DNA from: Alteraquisediminimonas sediminicola
Lineage (GTDB): Bacteria; Pseudomonadota; Alphaproteobacteria; Sphingomonadales; Sphingomonadaceae
DNA length: 64,000 bases
Direction of reading: 5' to 3'
Assembly: GCF_019740335.1 (NCBI RefSeq)
Contig: NZ_JAHXZS010000002.1
Coordinates: forward strand, 62,001-126,000
Shown: positions 16,953 to 25,744 of the stretch, piece by piece
Layout: every line of letters begins with the position of its first letter
How positions within the stretch are numbered: position 1 is the first letter of the stretch
Made by a program: the position numbers and the translations under genes
Notes under the pieces: generated by a model
The model's input: the letters and a program-made list of their open reading frames with translations, nothing else
The model's database searches: none
Told to the model about the DNA's origin: nothing

Positions 16953-17342
16953 ATGACAGGCTTTTCACATCTCTTCACTGGATTATCCGAAACTGGCACG
17001 CCCGAAGGCATGCCGCCCATTGCCCATGCGCGTTTCGCAATCGGAGACGTCGTGCGCCATCGCTTGTTCGACTTTCGCGGCGTGGTGTTCGATATCGACC
17101 CCGTCTTCGCCAATAGCGAAGAATGGTATGCCGCCATCCCCGAAGATACGCGCCCCCGGCGGGATCAGCCCTTTTATCATCTGCTCGCGGAAAATGACGA
17201 TGGCAGCTATGTCGCCTATGTCAGCCAGCAAAATCTCGTACAAGACGATAGCGATGAACCGATCCACCATCCCGGCATCGGCTCGCTGTTCGATGGCTAT
17301 CGCGAAGGGCGGTATCTGCTGAAACCGATTCGTCGCCACTGA
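16953..17342 (+). CDS. hspQ: HspQ family (hemimethylated-DNA-binding YccV-like) protein
   Basis: About 129 residues. The conserved core FAIGDVVRHRLFDFRGVVFD is followed by DPVFANSEEWY and QPFYHLLAENDD, all typical of HspQ/YccV. E. coli HspQ binds Lon protease and modulates its activity (family knowledge). The ATG at 16953 gives a 129-residue product; ATG at 17010 (MPPIAHARFAIG) would give the usual ~105-110 residues and has a nearby CGAAGG. It lies between tRNA-Ser and the patatin gene with its own short upstream region. Confidence 0.8.
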   Translation: MTGFSHLFTGLSETGTPEGMPPIAHARFAIGDVVRHRLFDFRGVVFDIDPVFANSEEWYAAIPEDTRPRRDQPFYHLLAENDDGSYVAYVSQQNLVQDDSDEPIHHPGIGSLFDGYREGRYLLKPIRRH

Positions 17343-17358
17343 TCACAGGTCCGAGGCC

Positions 17359-18192
17359 ATGACACGCGTTGCATTGGCGTTGGGCGGTGGCGCAGCCTTG
17401 GGCTGGGCGCATATCGGTGTGTTGCGCGCATTGCAGGAGGCAGGCATCGAAGTCGCCGCCGTCGCCGGAACGTCCATCGGTGGGCTGGCGGCCTTATGCC
17501 TGGCAGCAGATCGACTGGATGTGTTCGAGGCATTGGCCCGCTCGGCCACCCGTGTGTCGGTGCTGCGCTATCTCGATCCGCATTTCAAAAAAGGCGCGGT
17601 GCTGGGCGGCCGGACCATCCAGCGCGAACTGCGACAACATTTCGGCTCAAAGCGGATCGAGCAACTCTCCCTGCCCGCCGCCGTGGTCGCATCCGACCTC
17701 ACCACCGGCCTGCCCCATATTATCGACCACGGCCTGTTGGTGGACGCCGCGCGCGCGACCATGGCCCTGCCCGGCATTTTCGCCCCGGTGCATCTCGATC
17801 ATCACATCTTGATCGATGGCGGCGCGACCATGCCGGTGCCGGTACGGGTCGCGCGGCAACTCGCGCCTGATCTGCCGGTCATCGCAATCAATTTGCAGGG
17901 CGATTATCATGGCCGCGCCCATGCGGTCGGACTGCAACGTGATCGCCGTGGCCGATTGTCCACTATGGGAATCGTCCGTGCGGCAACCGGCCTTACCTTA
18001 ACGCAACTCGCACGTTATTCGCTAGATCGCGATCCGCCAGATCTCGAACTCGCGCCGCCCGTTGCCCATATCGATGGCAGCAATTTCACCCGCGCGGATG
18101 AATTGATCCGTATCGGGCGCGAGACAGTGATTCAGTCCCTGCCCAAAATTCGCGCACTTGCCGGCATGCCACCGCATGATCTGCCTGCTTAA
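17359..18192 (+). CDS. patatin-like phospholipase/esterase
   Basis: A 277-residue RssA/NTE-type hydrolase with a catalytic dyad. The oxyanion hole GGGAALGWAHIG is at 9-20, the nucleophile Ser39 is in GTSIGG, and the catalytic Asp153 is in LIDGGAT. No signal peptide is visible, so it is probably cytosolic. It begins 16 bases after hspQ and may be co-transcribed. The exact lipid substrate is unknown. Confidence 0.88.
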   Translation: MTRVALALGGGAALGWAHIGVLRALQEAGIEVAAVAGTSIGGLAALCLAADRLDVFEALARSATRVSVLRYLDPHFKKGAVLGGRTIQRELRQHFGSKRIEQLSLPAAVVASDLTTGLPHIIDHGLLVDAARATMALPGIFAPVHLDHHILIDGGATMPVPVRVARQLAPDLPVIAINLQGDYHGRAHAVGLQRDRRGRLSTMGIVRAATGLTLTQLARYSLDRDPPDLELAPPVAHIDGSNFTRADELIRIGRETVIQSLPKIRALAGMPPHDLPA

Positions 18193-18309
18193 AAAACAGG
18201 CATAGCGCAGAGCCTGCCCGGAATCCGGGCCATGCATCCGGACCTTAAGCGGCATAGGGACCCGCCCATTACAGCAAAGTTGATCGGAAACCCGCCCCTT
18301 ACTCCAAAT

Positions 18310-18325
18310 TGGCACGGGTCATGCA
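18310..18325 (+). promoter_or_regulatory. sigma-54 promoter of glnK-amtB
   Basis: TGGCACG-GGTC-ATGCA matches the -24/-12 consensus TGGCACGNNNNTTGCW at all but one defined position, with the GG and GC spaced correctly. It lies about 35 bases before glnK, fitting NtrC/RpoN control of nitrogen-limitation genes. Confidence 0.8.
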
Positions 18326-18359
18326 TAGCCCCTGAAGCAATCACCGCGAGGGAGGCACA

Positions 18360-18698
18360 ATGAAACTGATCGTTGCAATAATTAAGCCGTTCAAGCTCGA
18401 CGAGGTACGTGAGTCCCTCTCCGCTTTGGGCGTGCAGGGCATGACGGTCACCGAGGTAAAGGGTTTTGGTCGTCAAAAGGGCCAGACCGAGATTTATCGC
18501 GGTGCCGAATATTCAACCAACATGGTCCCCAAGATCAAAGTTGAGGTTGTCACCACTGACGACCTTGCCGATCGCGTGGTCGAAGCCGTGCAGCAGGCCG
18601 CCAACAGCGGCGCCATCGGCGATGGTAAAATCTTCACCATTGATGTCGGTCAGGCCGTGCGCATTCGCACGGGCGAAACCGGCGACGTCGCACTTTAA
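18360..18698 (+). CDS. glnK: P-II nitrogen regulatory protein
   Basis: A 112-residue PII protein. MKLIVAIIKPFKLDEV begins it. The T-loop shows GQTEIYRGAEY with the uridylylation site Tyr51, and the C-terminal signature is GDGKIFTIDV. GGGAGG precedes the ATG. It is linked to amtB (11-base gap) and preceded by a sigma-54 promoter, which identifies it as the GlnK-type copy. GlnK trimers plug AmtB when nitrogen is sufficient (family knowledge). Confidence 0.95.
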   Translation: MKLIVAIIKPFKLDEVRESLSALGVQGMTVTEVKGFGRQKGQTEIYRGAEYSTNMVPKIKVEVVTTDDLADRVVEAVQQAANSGAIGDGKIFTIDVGQAVRIRTGETGDVAL

Positions 18699-18709
18699 GC
18701 AAAGGGGGA

Positions 18710-20170
18710 ATGATGAAAACGTTCACCAAGACACTCGCGGGCATAGGGGGGCTTTCGGCTTCCCTGTTTACCGCGTTGCCCGCTTGGGCACAGGAAGCTG
18801 CCGCGACCGTCGCTGCGGCTGCACCGGCGGCAGATGGCCCGATCAAGGCACCGACGGCTGAACAAATGGCCGGCATGGTCGATAAGGGCGACGTCAGCTG
18901 GATGCTGATCTCTTCCGTCCTCGTGCTGTTGATGTCGATCCCGGCATTGGCCCTGTTCTATGGCGGCCTTGTGCGCACCAAGAACATGCTCAGCATCCTC
19001 ATGCAGGTGTTCATGATCGTCTCGATCGCGGCGCTTGTCTGGGTCTGCTATGGCTATTCGCTCGCCTTCACCAGCAGCACGCCGTTCATCGGCAACCTCA
19101 GCAAGGCCTTCCTCGCTGGCGTCAGCACCTCCACTTATGCGGCGACATTCTCCAACAATGTCTATCTGCCGGAATATGTGTTCGTGATCTTCCAGATGAC
19201 CTTCGCCTGCATCACGCCTGCGCTGATCATCGGGGCTTTTGCGGAACGCGTAAAATTCTCCGCGCTGATGGTGTTCTGCGTGGCATGGTTGACCGTGGTC
19301 TATTTCCCGATTGCCCATATGGTATGGTATTGGGCTGGCCCAGACTTCCTGCCGGATGCGCCGACCGACTTCGGCTATCTGTGGGGCAAGGGTGCGCTCG
19401 ACTTCGCAGGCGGCACGGTGGTCCACATCAACGCCGGTATCGCAGGTCTTGTCGGCTGCATCATGATCGGCAAGCGCATCGGCCATGGCAAGGAAGCCAC
19501 CCCGCCGCACTCGTTGACCATGACCATGATCGGCGCGTCCTTGCTGTGGGTGGGCTGGTTCGGTTTCAACGCCGGTTCCAACCTTGAAGCCAATGCCGTT
19601 GCGGCCGTTGCCTTCATCAACACCTTTGTCGCCACCGCTGCGGCAGCTGTGAGCTGGGCCATCGTCGAACAGATCAAGCATGGTCGCCCGTCGCTGCTGG
19701 GTGCCGTTACCGGCGCTGTGGCAGGGCTGGTCGCGATTACCCCGGCTGCGGGCTTCGCGGCACCGGGTACGTCGATCATCCTCGGTCTGCTTGTCTCGCC
19801 GATCTGCTTCTTCTTCGTGTCGACCGTGAAGAACAAGCTGAACTATGACGACACGCTCGATGTCTTCGGCGTCCACTGCATCGGCGGTATCGTCGGCGCC
19901 ATCGCCACGGGCGTTGTCGCTGATCCGGCACTCGGTGGTCAGGGCTTCTTCGACTATACCGTCTTCCCGGCGGTGGTTGGTGCCTATGACATGACCGCGC
20001 AGGTCATCGTGCAGATCAAGGCTGTTGTGTTCACCTTGCTGTGGTCGGGTATCGGTTCGGCCATCCTCTTCTTCGTCATCGACAAGATCATGGGTCTGCG
20101 TCCGACGGAAGAACAGGAACGTGAAGGTCTCGACCTCGCGAGCCATGGCGAACGCGCCTACAACTATTGA
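18710..20170 (+). CDS. amtB: ammonium transporter
   Basis: A 486-residue Amt/Rh channel. A cleavable signal peptide (1-27, ending AWA) and an Ala/Pro-rich segment precede eleven predicted membrane segments. The pore histidines appear in HSLTMTMIGASLLWVGWF and in VFGVHCIGG. The C-terminal cytosolic tail needed for GlnK contact is present (MGLRPTEEQEREGLDLASHG). A GGGGG ribosome-binding site lies before ATGATG. It is expressed with glnK from the sigma-54 promoter and ends before a strong terminator. Confidence 0.95.
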   Translation: MMKTFTKTLAGIGGLSASLFTALPAWAQEAAATVAAAAPAADGPIKAPTAEQMAGMVDKGDVSWMLISSVLVLLMSIPALALFYGGLVRTKNMLSILMQVFMIVSIAALVWVCYGYSLAFTSSTPFIGNLSKAFLAGVSTSTYAATFSNNVYLPEYVFVIFQMTFACITPALIIGAFAERVKFSALMVFCVAWLTVVYFPIAHMVWYWAGPDFLPDAPTDFGYLWGKGALDFAGGTVVHINAGIAGLVGCIMIGKRIGHGKEATPPHSLTMTMIGASLLWVGWFGFNAGSNLEANAVAAVAFINTFVATAAAAVSWAIVEQIKHGRPSLLGAVTGAVAGLVAITPAAGFAAPGTSIILGLLVSPICFFFVSTVKNKLNYDDTLDVFGVHCIGGIVGAIATGVVADPALGGQGFFDYTVFPAVVGAYDMTAQVIVQIKAVVFTLLWSGIGSAILFFVIDKIMGLRPTEEQEREGLDLASHGERAYNY

Positions 20171-20226
20171 TCGAATATGAATTGAGCCCAATCGGCTCTC
20201 ACTAGGTTCCTCCTGCGAACCGCCTG

Positions 20227-20259
20227 GGGCTGGCACTGCAAAGTGCCAGCCCTCTTTTT
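20227..20259 (+). terminator. rho-independent terminator after amtB
   Basis: A perfect 11-bp GC-rich stem (20227-20237 with 20242-20252), GCAA tetraloop, then TCTTTTT. Confidence 0.93.
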
Positions 20260-20309
20260 ATGCGTGCCCTATTTTATGCGCGCGCTTCTCAGCATGGCTT
20301 TGGGCCGTT

Positions 20310-21062
20310 ATGACAGGCCCCATGTCAAAAACGATGCGCGCCGACCAACTACTTGCCGAACGCAGCCTTGCCGAAAGCCGGACCCGTGCACAGGCGCTGA
20401 TCCTCGCCGGGCTCGTGTTCTCAGGCGAAACCCGGATCAACAAGGCGGGCCAATCCCTGCCCCATGATGCGCCATTGGACGTGCGCGGACGCGATCATCC
20501 CTGGGTGTCGCGCGGCGGGGTCAAATTGCAGGGCGCGCTCGATCATTTCGGCTGGGATGTCGCTGGCGTGGTCGCGATGGATGTCGGGTCTTCGACTGGC
20601 GGCTTTACCGATGTCCTGCTCCACCATGGGGCAACCAAGGTCTATGCGGTCGATAGCGGCACCAACCAACTTGCATGGAAGCTGCGCAACGACCCGCGCG
20701 TCATCGTCCATGAACAGACCAGCGCCCGCATCCTGACGCCCGCGCATATCCCCGAACCGATTGACCTGTTCGTCTGCGATGCGAGCTTCATCGGCCTGTC
20801 CAAGGTGCTGGAACGCCCGTTCACCTTCGCCGCACCCAAGGCACGCTGCATCGCGCTGATCAAGCCCCAGTTCGAGGCCGGGCGCGAAGAGGTCGGCAAG
20901 GGCGGCGTCGTGCGCGACCCGGAGGTGCATCAGCGCGTCTGCGATGAGGTCGCCGCTTGGTTTACGGCCTCTGGCTGGTCGGTCGAGGGCATCACTCCCT
21001 CCCCCATCACCGGGCCGGAAGGCAATGTCGAATTTCTGATCGCGGCGCATCTCGAACGCTAA
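20310..21062 (+). CDS. tlyA: TlyA-family rRNA 2'-O-methyltransferase
   Basis: A 250-residue protein with an N-terminal S4 RNA-binding domain (about 8-70: RADQLLAERSLAESRTRAQ) and an FtsJ-like SAM methyltransferase domain. The SAM loop is MDVGSSTGGFTDVL, then the catalytic region LIKPQFEAGREEVGKGGVV. TlyA enzymes methylate cytidine ribose in 16S and 23S rRNA; some were described as haemolysins. A second ATG at 20322 (MSKTMRADQ) is an alternative start. It is followed after 41 bases by the mscS-like gene. Confidence 0.9.
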   Translation: MTGPMSKTMRADQLLAERSLAESRTRAQALILAGLVFSGETRINKAGQSLPHDAPLDVRGRDHPWVSRGGVKLQGALDHFGWDVAGVVAMDVGSSTGGFTDVLLHHGATKVYAVDSGTNQLAWKLRNDPRVIVHEQTSARILTPAHIPEPIDLFVCDASFIGLSKVLERPFTFAAPKARCIALIKPQFEAGREEVGKGGVVRDPEVHQRVCDEVAAWFTASGWSVEGITPSPITGPEGNVEFLIAAHLER

Positions 21063-21103
21063 CCGCATTGCACCTTAGGCGCGGACATGGCAGTCGGTGA
21101 ACC

Positions 21104-22222
21104 ATGTTAAAAGAACCGACTTTCCTTGATGAACTGAACGGCCTTTGGGCGGTAGCGGCGCAATGGCTGCAAGAACATACGGCCAGCCTCGCCATCTCTG
21201 CGGCGGTAGCGACCATCCTGATCGGCGGCGTCTGGACCATCGGCATGGTGCTTGTCCGGCGGCTGCGCGAAGTCGATCATTGTTCACCGCCGCAACGCCT
21301 GACCTATCGGGTGCTGTCGCGTACGAAATTGACCGTCGCAATCACCCTCGGTCTGTGGATGACCGCGCGTTACGGCATGGCCCCCGCCGCCGTGGTCCAT
21401 ATCACCAATAGTGTGCTGACCGTCGCCCTAGTCATTCAAGGCGCGATCTGGCTGCGCGAACTGATCCTCGCGATGGTCGAATATCGCGCGGGCGATGGTG
21501 AAGGGGTGGAACGGCTCGGCACGGCGATGGGGTTGATCCGCCTGCTCGTCAATGTCGCCTTGTTCGCCATCGCGGCGATTGTGATCCTCGATAATCTCGG
21601 CATCAACGTCACCGGCCTTGTGGCGGGGCTTGGCATTGGCGGCATCGCCATCGGCCTTGCCGCACAGGGCATTTTCAGCGACCTGTTCGCTGCGCTCACG
21701 ATCATTTTCGATAAGCCGTTCAAGGCGGGCGACATGATCCAGTTCGATACGCTGACCGGGCAGGTCGAGGCCATCGGGCTGAAATCCACCCGCATTCGGG
21801 CCGCAAATGGCGACCGGGTGATCATTTCCAATACCAACCTGCTGTCCAAACAATTGCACAATCTCGCCGAGGCCGAACGCCGCCGGGTGCAATTGACCAT
21901 CAGCCTTGTCTATCAAACCACGCCCGCTGCGCTGCGTAAACTCGATCAATTGATCGATGCGTTGGTCGACCAGATTCCGCATAGCCAGATGGTGCGCCGG
22001 GGGATGATCGGCTTTGCGCCCTCCAGCATCGATTATGAAATCGCGTTCGACCTGCGGGAAATCTCGCCGGAACAATTGTTCGCCATTCGCGCGGGCTTTT
22101 GCCTTGAATTGCTCGATCTGTGCAATCGCGAGGGCTATGTGTTCGCCTATCCGACGCAGACGACATTCACCGCCGCGCCGGATGGTGCGCTCGTCATGCC
22201 TTGGGCGCCGCCACGTCCCTGA
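21104..22222 (+). CDS. MscS-family mechanosensitive channel
   Basis: A 372-residue inner-membrane protein with about four transmembrane helices (near 25-50, 75-95, 100-125, 145-170). The pore helix TM3 is followed by the MscS beta domain: GLAAQGIFSDLFAALTIIFDKPF, then GDMIQFDTLTGQVEAIGLKSTRIR and VIISNTNL. The C-terminal alpha/beta domain ends near residue 365. It would act as an osmotic release channel in the inner membrane. It is longer at the N-terminus than E. coli MscS. Confidence 0.9.
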   Translation: MLKEPTFLDELNGLWAVAAQWLQEHTASLAISAAVATILIGGVWTIGMVLVRRLREVDHCSPPQRLTYRVLSRTKLTVAITLGLWMTARYGMAPAAVVHITNSVLTVALVIQGAIWLRELILAMVEYRAGDGEGVERLGTAMGLIRLLVNVALFAIAAIVILDNLGINVTGLVAGLGIGGIAIGLAAQGIFSDLFAALTIIFDKPFKAGDMIQFDTLTGQVEAIGLKSTRIRAANGDRVIISNTNLLSKQLHNLAEAERRRVQLTISLVYQTTPAALRKLDQLIDALVDQIPHSQMVRRGMIGFAPSSIDYEIAFDLREISPEQLFAIRAGFCLELLDLCNREGYVFAYPTQTTFTAAPDGALVMPWAPPRP

Positions 22223-22223
22223 C

Positions 22224-22898
22224 TTAGTTGAGGCAGCTATCCAGCCCGGACCGCCGCACCACCCCCGACCGGGCGGCGATCTTGCGGCTATAGCGCTTGG
22301 TATAGCCGGTGGGGCGCACCGCCTCGCGCTTTTTGGGCAAAGGCAGCACCGCCGCAATCCGCGCGGCCTCTTCACGGGTCAGATTGGATGCATCATGGCC
22401 GAAATAGCGCTGCGCCCCGGCGTTGACGCCATAGGTGCCAAGGCCGGTTTCCGCGAGGTTGAGATAGACCTCCATGATCCGGCGCTTGCCCCAGACATTT
22501 TCGATCAACAGCGTGAACCACGCTTCCAGCCCTTTGCGGAAATAGCCGCCACCCTGCCATAGAAACGCGTTTTTGGCGGTTTGCTGGCTGATCGTCGAAC
22601 CGCCGCGAATGCGCCCGCCCTTGGCATTGCGGCGCATCGCCTTTTGGATCGCCGCGAAATCGAAACCATGATGCTGGCAGAATTTTGCATCCTCAGCCGC
22701 GATCACGGCGCGCGCCATCACCGGATCGATGTCGTCAAAGCTCATCCAATCCTTATTGATGCCGCGCCCGGCAACCAGATCACCGAGCATCGTCACAGTG
22801 ACGGGCGGCGGGACAAAGCGATAGATAAACACCCAGATGAGCGAAATGCCCACAAACAGAAACGATAGCCGGCCAATAAACTTGATCGCACGCAACAT
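22224..22898 (-). CDS. mtgA: monofunctional peptidoglycan glycosyltransferase
   Basis: A 224-residue glycosyltransferase-51 protein. One N-terminal transmembrane anchor (11-30) precedes the catalytic domain: AVIAAEDAKFCQHHGFD with the catalytic Glu, GGSTISQQTAKN, and KRRIMEVYLNLAE with the second Glu. There is no transpeptidase domain, so it is the monofunctional MtgA type that polymerises lipid II. It converges with mscS, whose stop is only 2 bases away. Confidence 0.93.
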   Translation of the reverse strand: MLRAIKFIGRLSFLFVGISLIWVFIYRFVPPPVTVTMLGDLVAGRGINKDWMSFDDIDPVMARAVIAAEDAKFCQHHGFDFAAIQKAMRRNAKGGRIRGGSTISQQTAKNAFLWQGGGYFRKGLEAWFTLLIENVWGKRRIMEVYLNLAETGLGTYGVNAGAQRYFGHDASNLTREEAARIAAVLPLPKKREAVRPTGYTKRYSRKIAARSGVVRRSGLDSCLN

Positions 22899-22922
22899 CA
22901 GCCCGCTCCCACCCCTTATACT

Positions 22923-23558
22923 TTATTGGCCGTCGCTATTTCCCGAGGCAGCACCTTCAGCCGAAGGGTCCTTCATGCCATGCTTCAATGCCATCGGATA
23001 ATTGGACAAGGCAAACAGGAATGTCAGCGGCAACGCACCCCAAAGCTTGAACCCCAGCCAGAATTGGGTCGTCGAATGACGCCAGACCAGTTCGTTCAAC
23101 ACCGCCATCAGGATGAAGAAGATCATGAAATTGCGGGTCAGCTTGCGCCAGCCCAGTTCGTTCATGCCAGGAAATGCGCCGTCCAGCACCAGTTTCAGCA
23201 TCGGTCGCCCGGTGATCAGGCCAAACAACAACAGACCCGACACCATTGTATAATAGATCGTCGGCTTCATCTTGATGAACGTGTCATTGTGCAGCCAGAT
23301 GGTGAGCGACCCCATCACCAGCACCATCGCCCCCGACACCCAGAGCATCGCCGAAATATGGCCCAGCTTCAGCTTGGAAACGACCATCGCCGCTACCATC
23401 GCGAGCATGAAGACAAAGGTTGAAATGAAGATCGCCGATGGCCCCTTCAACAGCACATAGGCGCCGAGAAACACCACCAATGGGCCAAGTTCGATCATCA
23501 GCCTGATACTATTGCCCGGCTGATGCGGCTTGGTGACCGGGGCTTCGATGCCGTCCAT
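22923..23558 (-). CDS. ispZ: septation protein IspZ/YciB
   Basis: A 211-residue polytopic inner-membrane protein with about five to six hydrophobic helices. Family signatures are LGPLVVFLGAYVL (25-37), a central KPTIYYTMVSGLLLFGL and the ending NELVWRHSTTQFWLGFKLWG. It is implicated in cell-envelope and septum maintenance. It sits directly downstream of ftsY (ATG near the ftsY stop), consistent with one operon ftsY-ispZ-mtgA. Confidence 0.9.
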   Translation of the reverse strand: MDGIEAPVTKPHQPGNSIRLMIELGPLVVFLGAYVLLKGPSAIFISTFVFMLAMVAAMVVSKLKLGHISAMLWVSGAMVLVMGSLTIWLHNDTFIKMKPTIYYTMVSGLLLFGLITGRPMLKLVLDGAFPGMNELGWRKLTRNFMIFFILMAVLNELVWRHSTTQFWLGFKLWGALPLTFLFALSNYPMALKHGMKDPSAEGAASGNSDGQ

Positions 23559-24497
23559 TTACGCGTCCTCTTCCACGGGCAACCCGGCAATAGCGCGGGC
23601 GACTTCACGGGCGTTAAAGGGTTTCAGATCATCCATGGTTTCGCCAATACCAATCGCATGGATCGGCAGGCCGAAACGTTCGGCAGCCGCCACCATCACG
23701 CCCCCGCGCGCGGTGCCGTCCAGCTTGGTCATCACCAATCCGGTCACGCCCGCCACTTCGCCGAAAATCTCGATCTGCGACAACGCATTCTGCCCCGTCA
23801 TCGCATCCAGCACCAGCACGACATCATGCGGGCTTTCCGGATTGATTCGGCCCAACACGCGGCGGATTTTCGACAATTCCTCCATCAGCCCGGCCTTGTT
23901 CTGTAACCGCCCGGCAGTATCGACGATCAATACGTCCACCCCGGTCGCGGTGGCCTGTTTGACGGCCTCGAACACCACGCCCGCCGCGTCGCCGCCTTCC
24001 TTGCCGGAGACAATCGGCACGCCTGCGCGTTCGGCCCATGTCGCCAATTGGCCGATGGCGGCAGCGCGGAACGTATCCCCGGCCGCCAGCATCACGCTAT
24101 AATCCTGTTCCTTGAATTCATGCGCCAGCTTGGCAATGGTCGTGGTCTTGCCCGAACCATTGACGCCGATCACCAAGATCACCTGTGGGCGCGGCCATGC
24201 GGTGATTTCCAGCGGCTTGGCCACGGGGGCGAGGATCGCCTCCAGCTCATCCGCCAGCAATTGCCGCAGCGCATTGGAATCAAGCCCCTTTTCAAACCGC
24301 CCATCGGCCAGACGGGTGCGAATGCGGGCGGCGACCGCCGGACCAAGGTCGGAAGCGATCAGCGCCTCTTCGACCTGTTCCAACGTATCGACGTGCAAGG
24401 CTTCCTTGGCGATGATGCCAGAAAGATTCTCGGAAAGCCGTTCCGACGTTTTGCGAAATCCGCCAAAAAGGCGCTGGTGCCAAGGGGTGTTGCTCAT
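23559..24497 (-). CDS. ftsY: signal recognition particle receptor FtsY
   Basis: A 312-residue SRP GTPase, with a four-helix N domain (about 10-90) and a G domain with GVNGSGKTTT (111-120), the DTFRAAA box, the VDTAGR motif and TKLDGTARGG. The acidic membrane-targeting A domain of E. coli is absent, as in many alphaproteobacteria. It targets ribosome-nascent-chain/SRP complexes to SecYEG. Start overlaps the mtaB stop (ATGA). Confidence 0.96.
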   Translation of the reverse strand: MSNTPWHQRLFGGFRKTSERLSENLSGIIAKEALHVDTLEQVEEALIASDLGPAVAARIRTRLADGRFEKGLDSNALRQLLADELEAILAPVAKPLEITAWPRPQVILVIGVNGSGKTTTIAKLAHEFKEQDYSVMLAAGDTFRAAAIGQLATWAERAGVPIVSGKEGGDAAGVVFEAVKQATATGVDVLIVDTAGRLQNKAGLMEELSKIRRVLGRINPESPHDVVLVLDAMTGQNALSQIEIFGEVAGVTGLVMTKLDGTARGGVMVAAAERFGLPIHAIGIGETMDDLKPFNAREVARAIAGLPVEEDA

Positions 24498-25738
24498 ATC
24501 AATCGACCCGTTAGCCGATCATGGCCCGCATCGGCAATGACGACCTGCACAATCTCACCCTGTCGTGCGATTTTCGCAGGATCATTGTCCCATGCAACCG
24601 TCGCATAATTGGCGGCATGGCCCATATTGCCGCTCGCTTCGACCAGCACCGACTGCACGGTCCCGATCTGCGATTGCAGCCATAAGGCGCGGCGCGCATC
24701 CGCCCGCGCGCGCAATTGCGCCGCCCGCGCCTTGGCAATCGCAGAACCCAATTGCGGCATCCGCGCCGCAGGCGTGCCGGGACGCGGCGAAAAGGGGAAA
24801 ATATGGCCAAACACAATGTCGCAATCATCGATCAGGGCAAGGCTGTTGGCGAACATCTCTTCGGTCTCGGTCGGAAAGCCCGCGATAATATCCGCGCCAA
24901 TCGCGATGTCGGGTCGGGCGGATTTCAGCCGTTCGACAATCGCCACCGCCTCTGCACGCGAATGGCGGCGCTTCATGCGTTTGAGGATCATGTCATCCCC
25001 CGCCTGCAACGACAAATGGACATGCGGCATCATCCGCGCTTCTTGCGTCAACAAGGCGAATAGCCGGTCATCAATCTCAATCGAATCGAGCGAGGACAGG
25101 CGCAACCGCCGCACCCCCGGCACCGCCGCAAGGATACGCTCGACCAACAGGCCAAGGCTGGGACTACCGGGGAGATCATGACCATAGCTAGTGAGATCGA
25201 CGCCAGTCAGCACCACCTCAAATTGCCCGCGCGCGACCGCCGCCTGCACCGCGTCGATCACCGGCCCAGCGGCAATCGAACGGCTATTGCCGCGCCCAAA
25301 CGGAATAATGCAAAAGGTGCAGCGATGGTCGCAGCCATTTTGCACCTCGATGAAACAGCGGCTGTTGCCCTTGCCGCTGACCGCAGGCTGCAACGGCGCA
25401 ACGGCCCCGAAAATATCGGCCACCGCATTGCCGCCGCCATTCGCAAGCAACCCCGCCTCGCGCTTTTCCGCATTGCCGATGACGCGGGTGACCTCTGGCA
25501 TGGCTGCGAATTGCGCGGGATCGATCTGGGCGGCGCAGCCGGTCACGATGATCTCGCGGTCCGGCTGGTCGCGCTTTAATCGGCGGATGGTCTGGCGGGT
25601 CTGGCGCACGGCTTCAGACGTGACCGCACAGCTATTGATAATGATCAGATCATCGCGCCCGGCAAGATCAGCCGCCATCGCCTCGCTTTCGGCGATGTTG
25701 AGACGGCAACCCATCGAAATAATGTCAGGCCCGGCCAT
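24494..25738 (-). CDS. mtaB: tRNA t6A37 methylthiotransferase MtaB
   Basis: A 414-residue radical-SAM methylthiotransferase. The N-terminal MTTase domain begins with SMGCRLNIAESEA and contains INSCAVT and TGCAAQI cysteines. The radical-SAM [4Fe-4S] motif is CDHRCTFC (about 135-142). A C-terminal TRAM-like segment is short. The pattern GCRLN.SE marks the MtaB branch, which makes ms2t6A in tRNA, rather than MiaB. It lies 6 bases after dapF and overlaps ftsY. Confidence 0.92.
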   Translation of the reverse strand: MAGPDIISMGCRLNIAESEAMAADLAGRDDLIIINSCAVTSEAVRQTRQTIRRLKRDQPDREIIVTGCAAQIDPAQFAAMPEVTRVIGNAEKREAGLLANGGGNAVADIFGAVAPLQPAVSGKGNSRCFIEVQNGCDHRCTFCIIPFGRGNSRSIAAGPVIDAVQAAVARGQFEVVLTGVDLTSYGHDLPGSPSLGLLVERILAAVPGVRRLRLSSLDSIEIDDRLFALLTQEARMMPHVHLSLQAGDDMILKRMKRRHSRAEAVAIVERLKSARPDIAIGADIIAGFPTETEEMFANSLALIDDCDIVFGHIFPFSPRPGTPAARMPQLGSAIAKARAAQLRARADARRALWLQSQIGTVQSVLVEASGNMGHAANYATVAWDNDPAKIARQGEIVQVVIADAGHDRLTGRLI

Positions 25739-25744
25739 ATCGCC

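Noticed and set aside
18695-20236. A 513-residue open frame on the minus strand
   Set aside because: Antisense to amtB and its terminator; amtB is unmistakable, and the mirror translation is Asp/Glu/Arg/His-rich with no domain.
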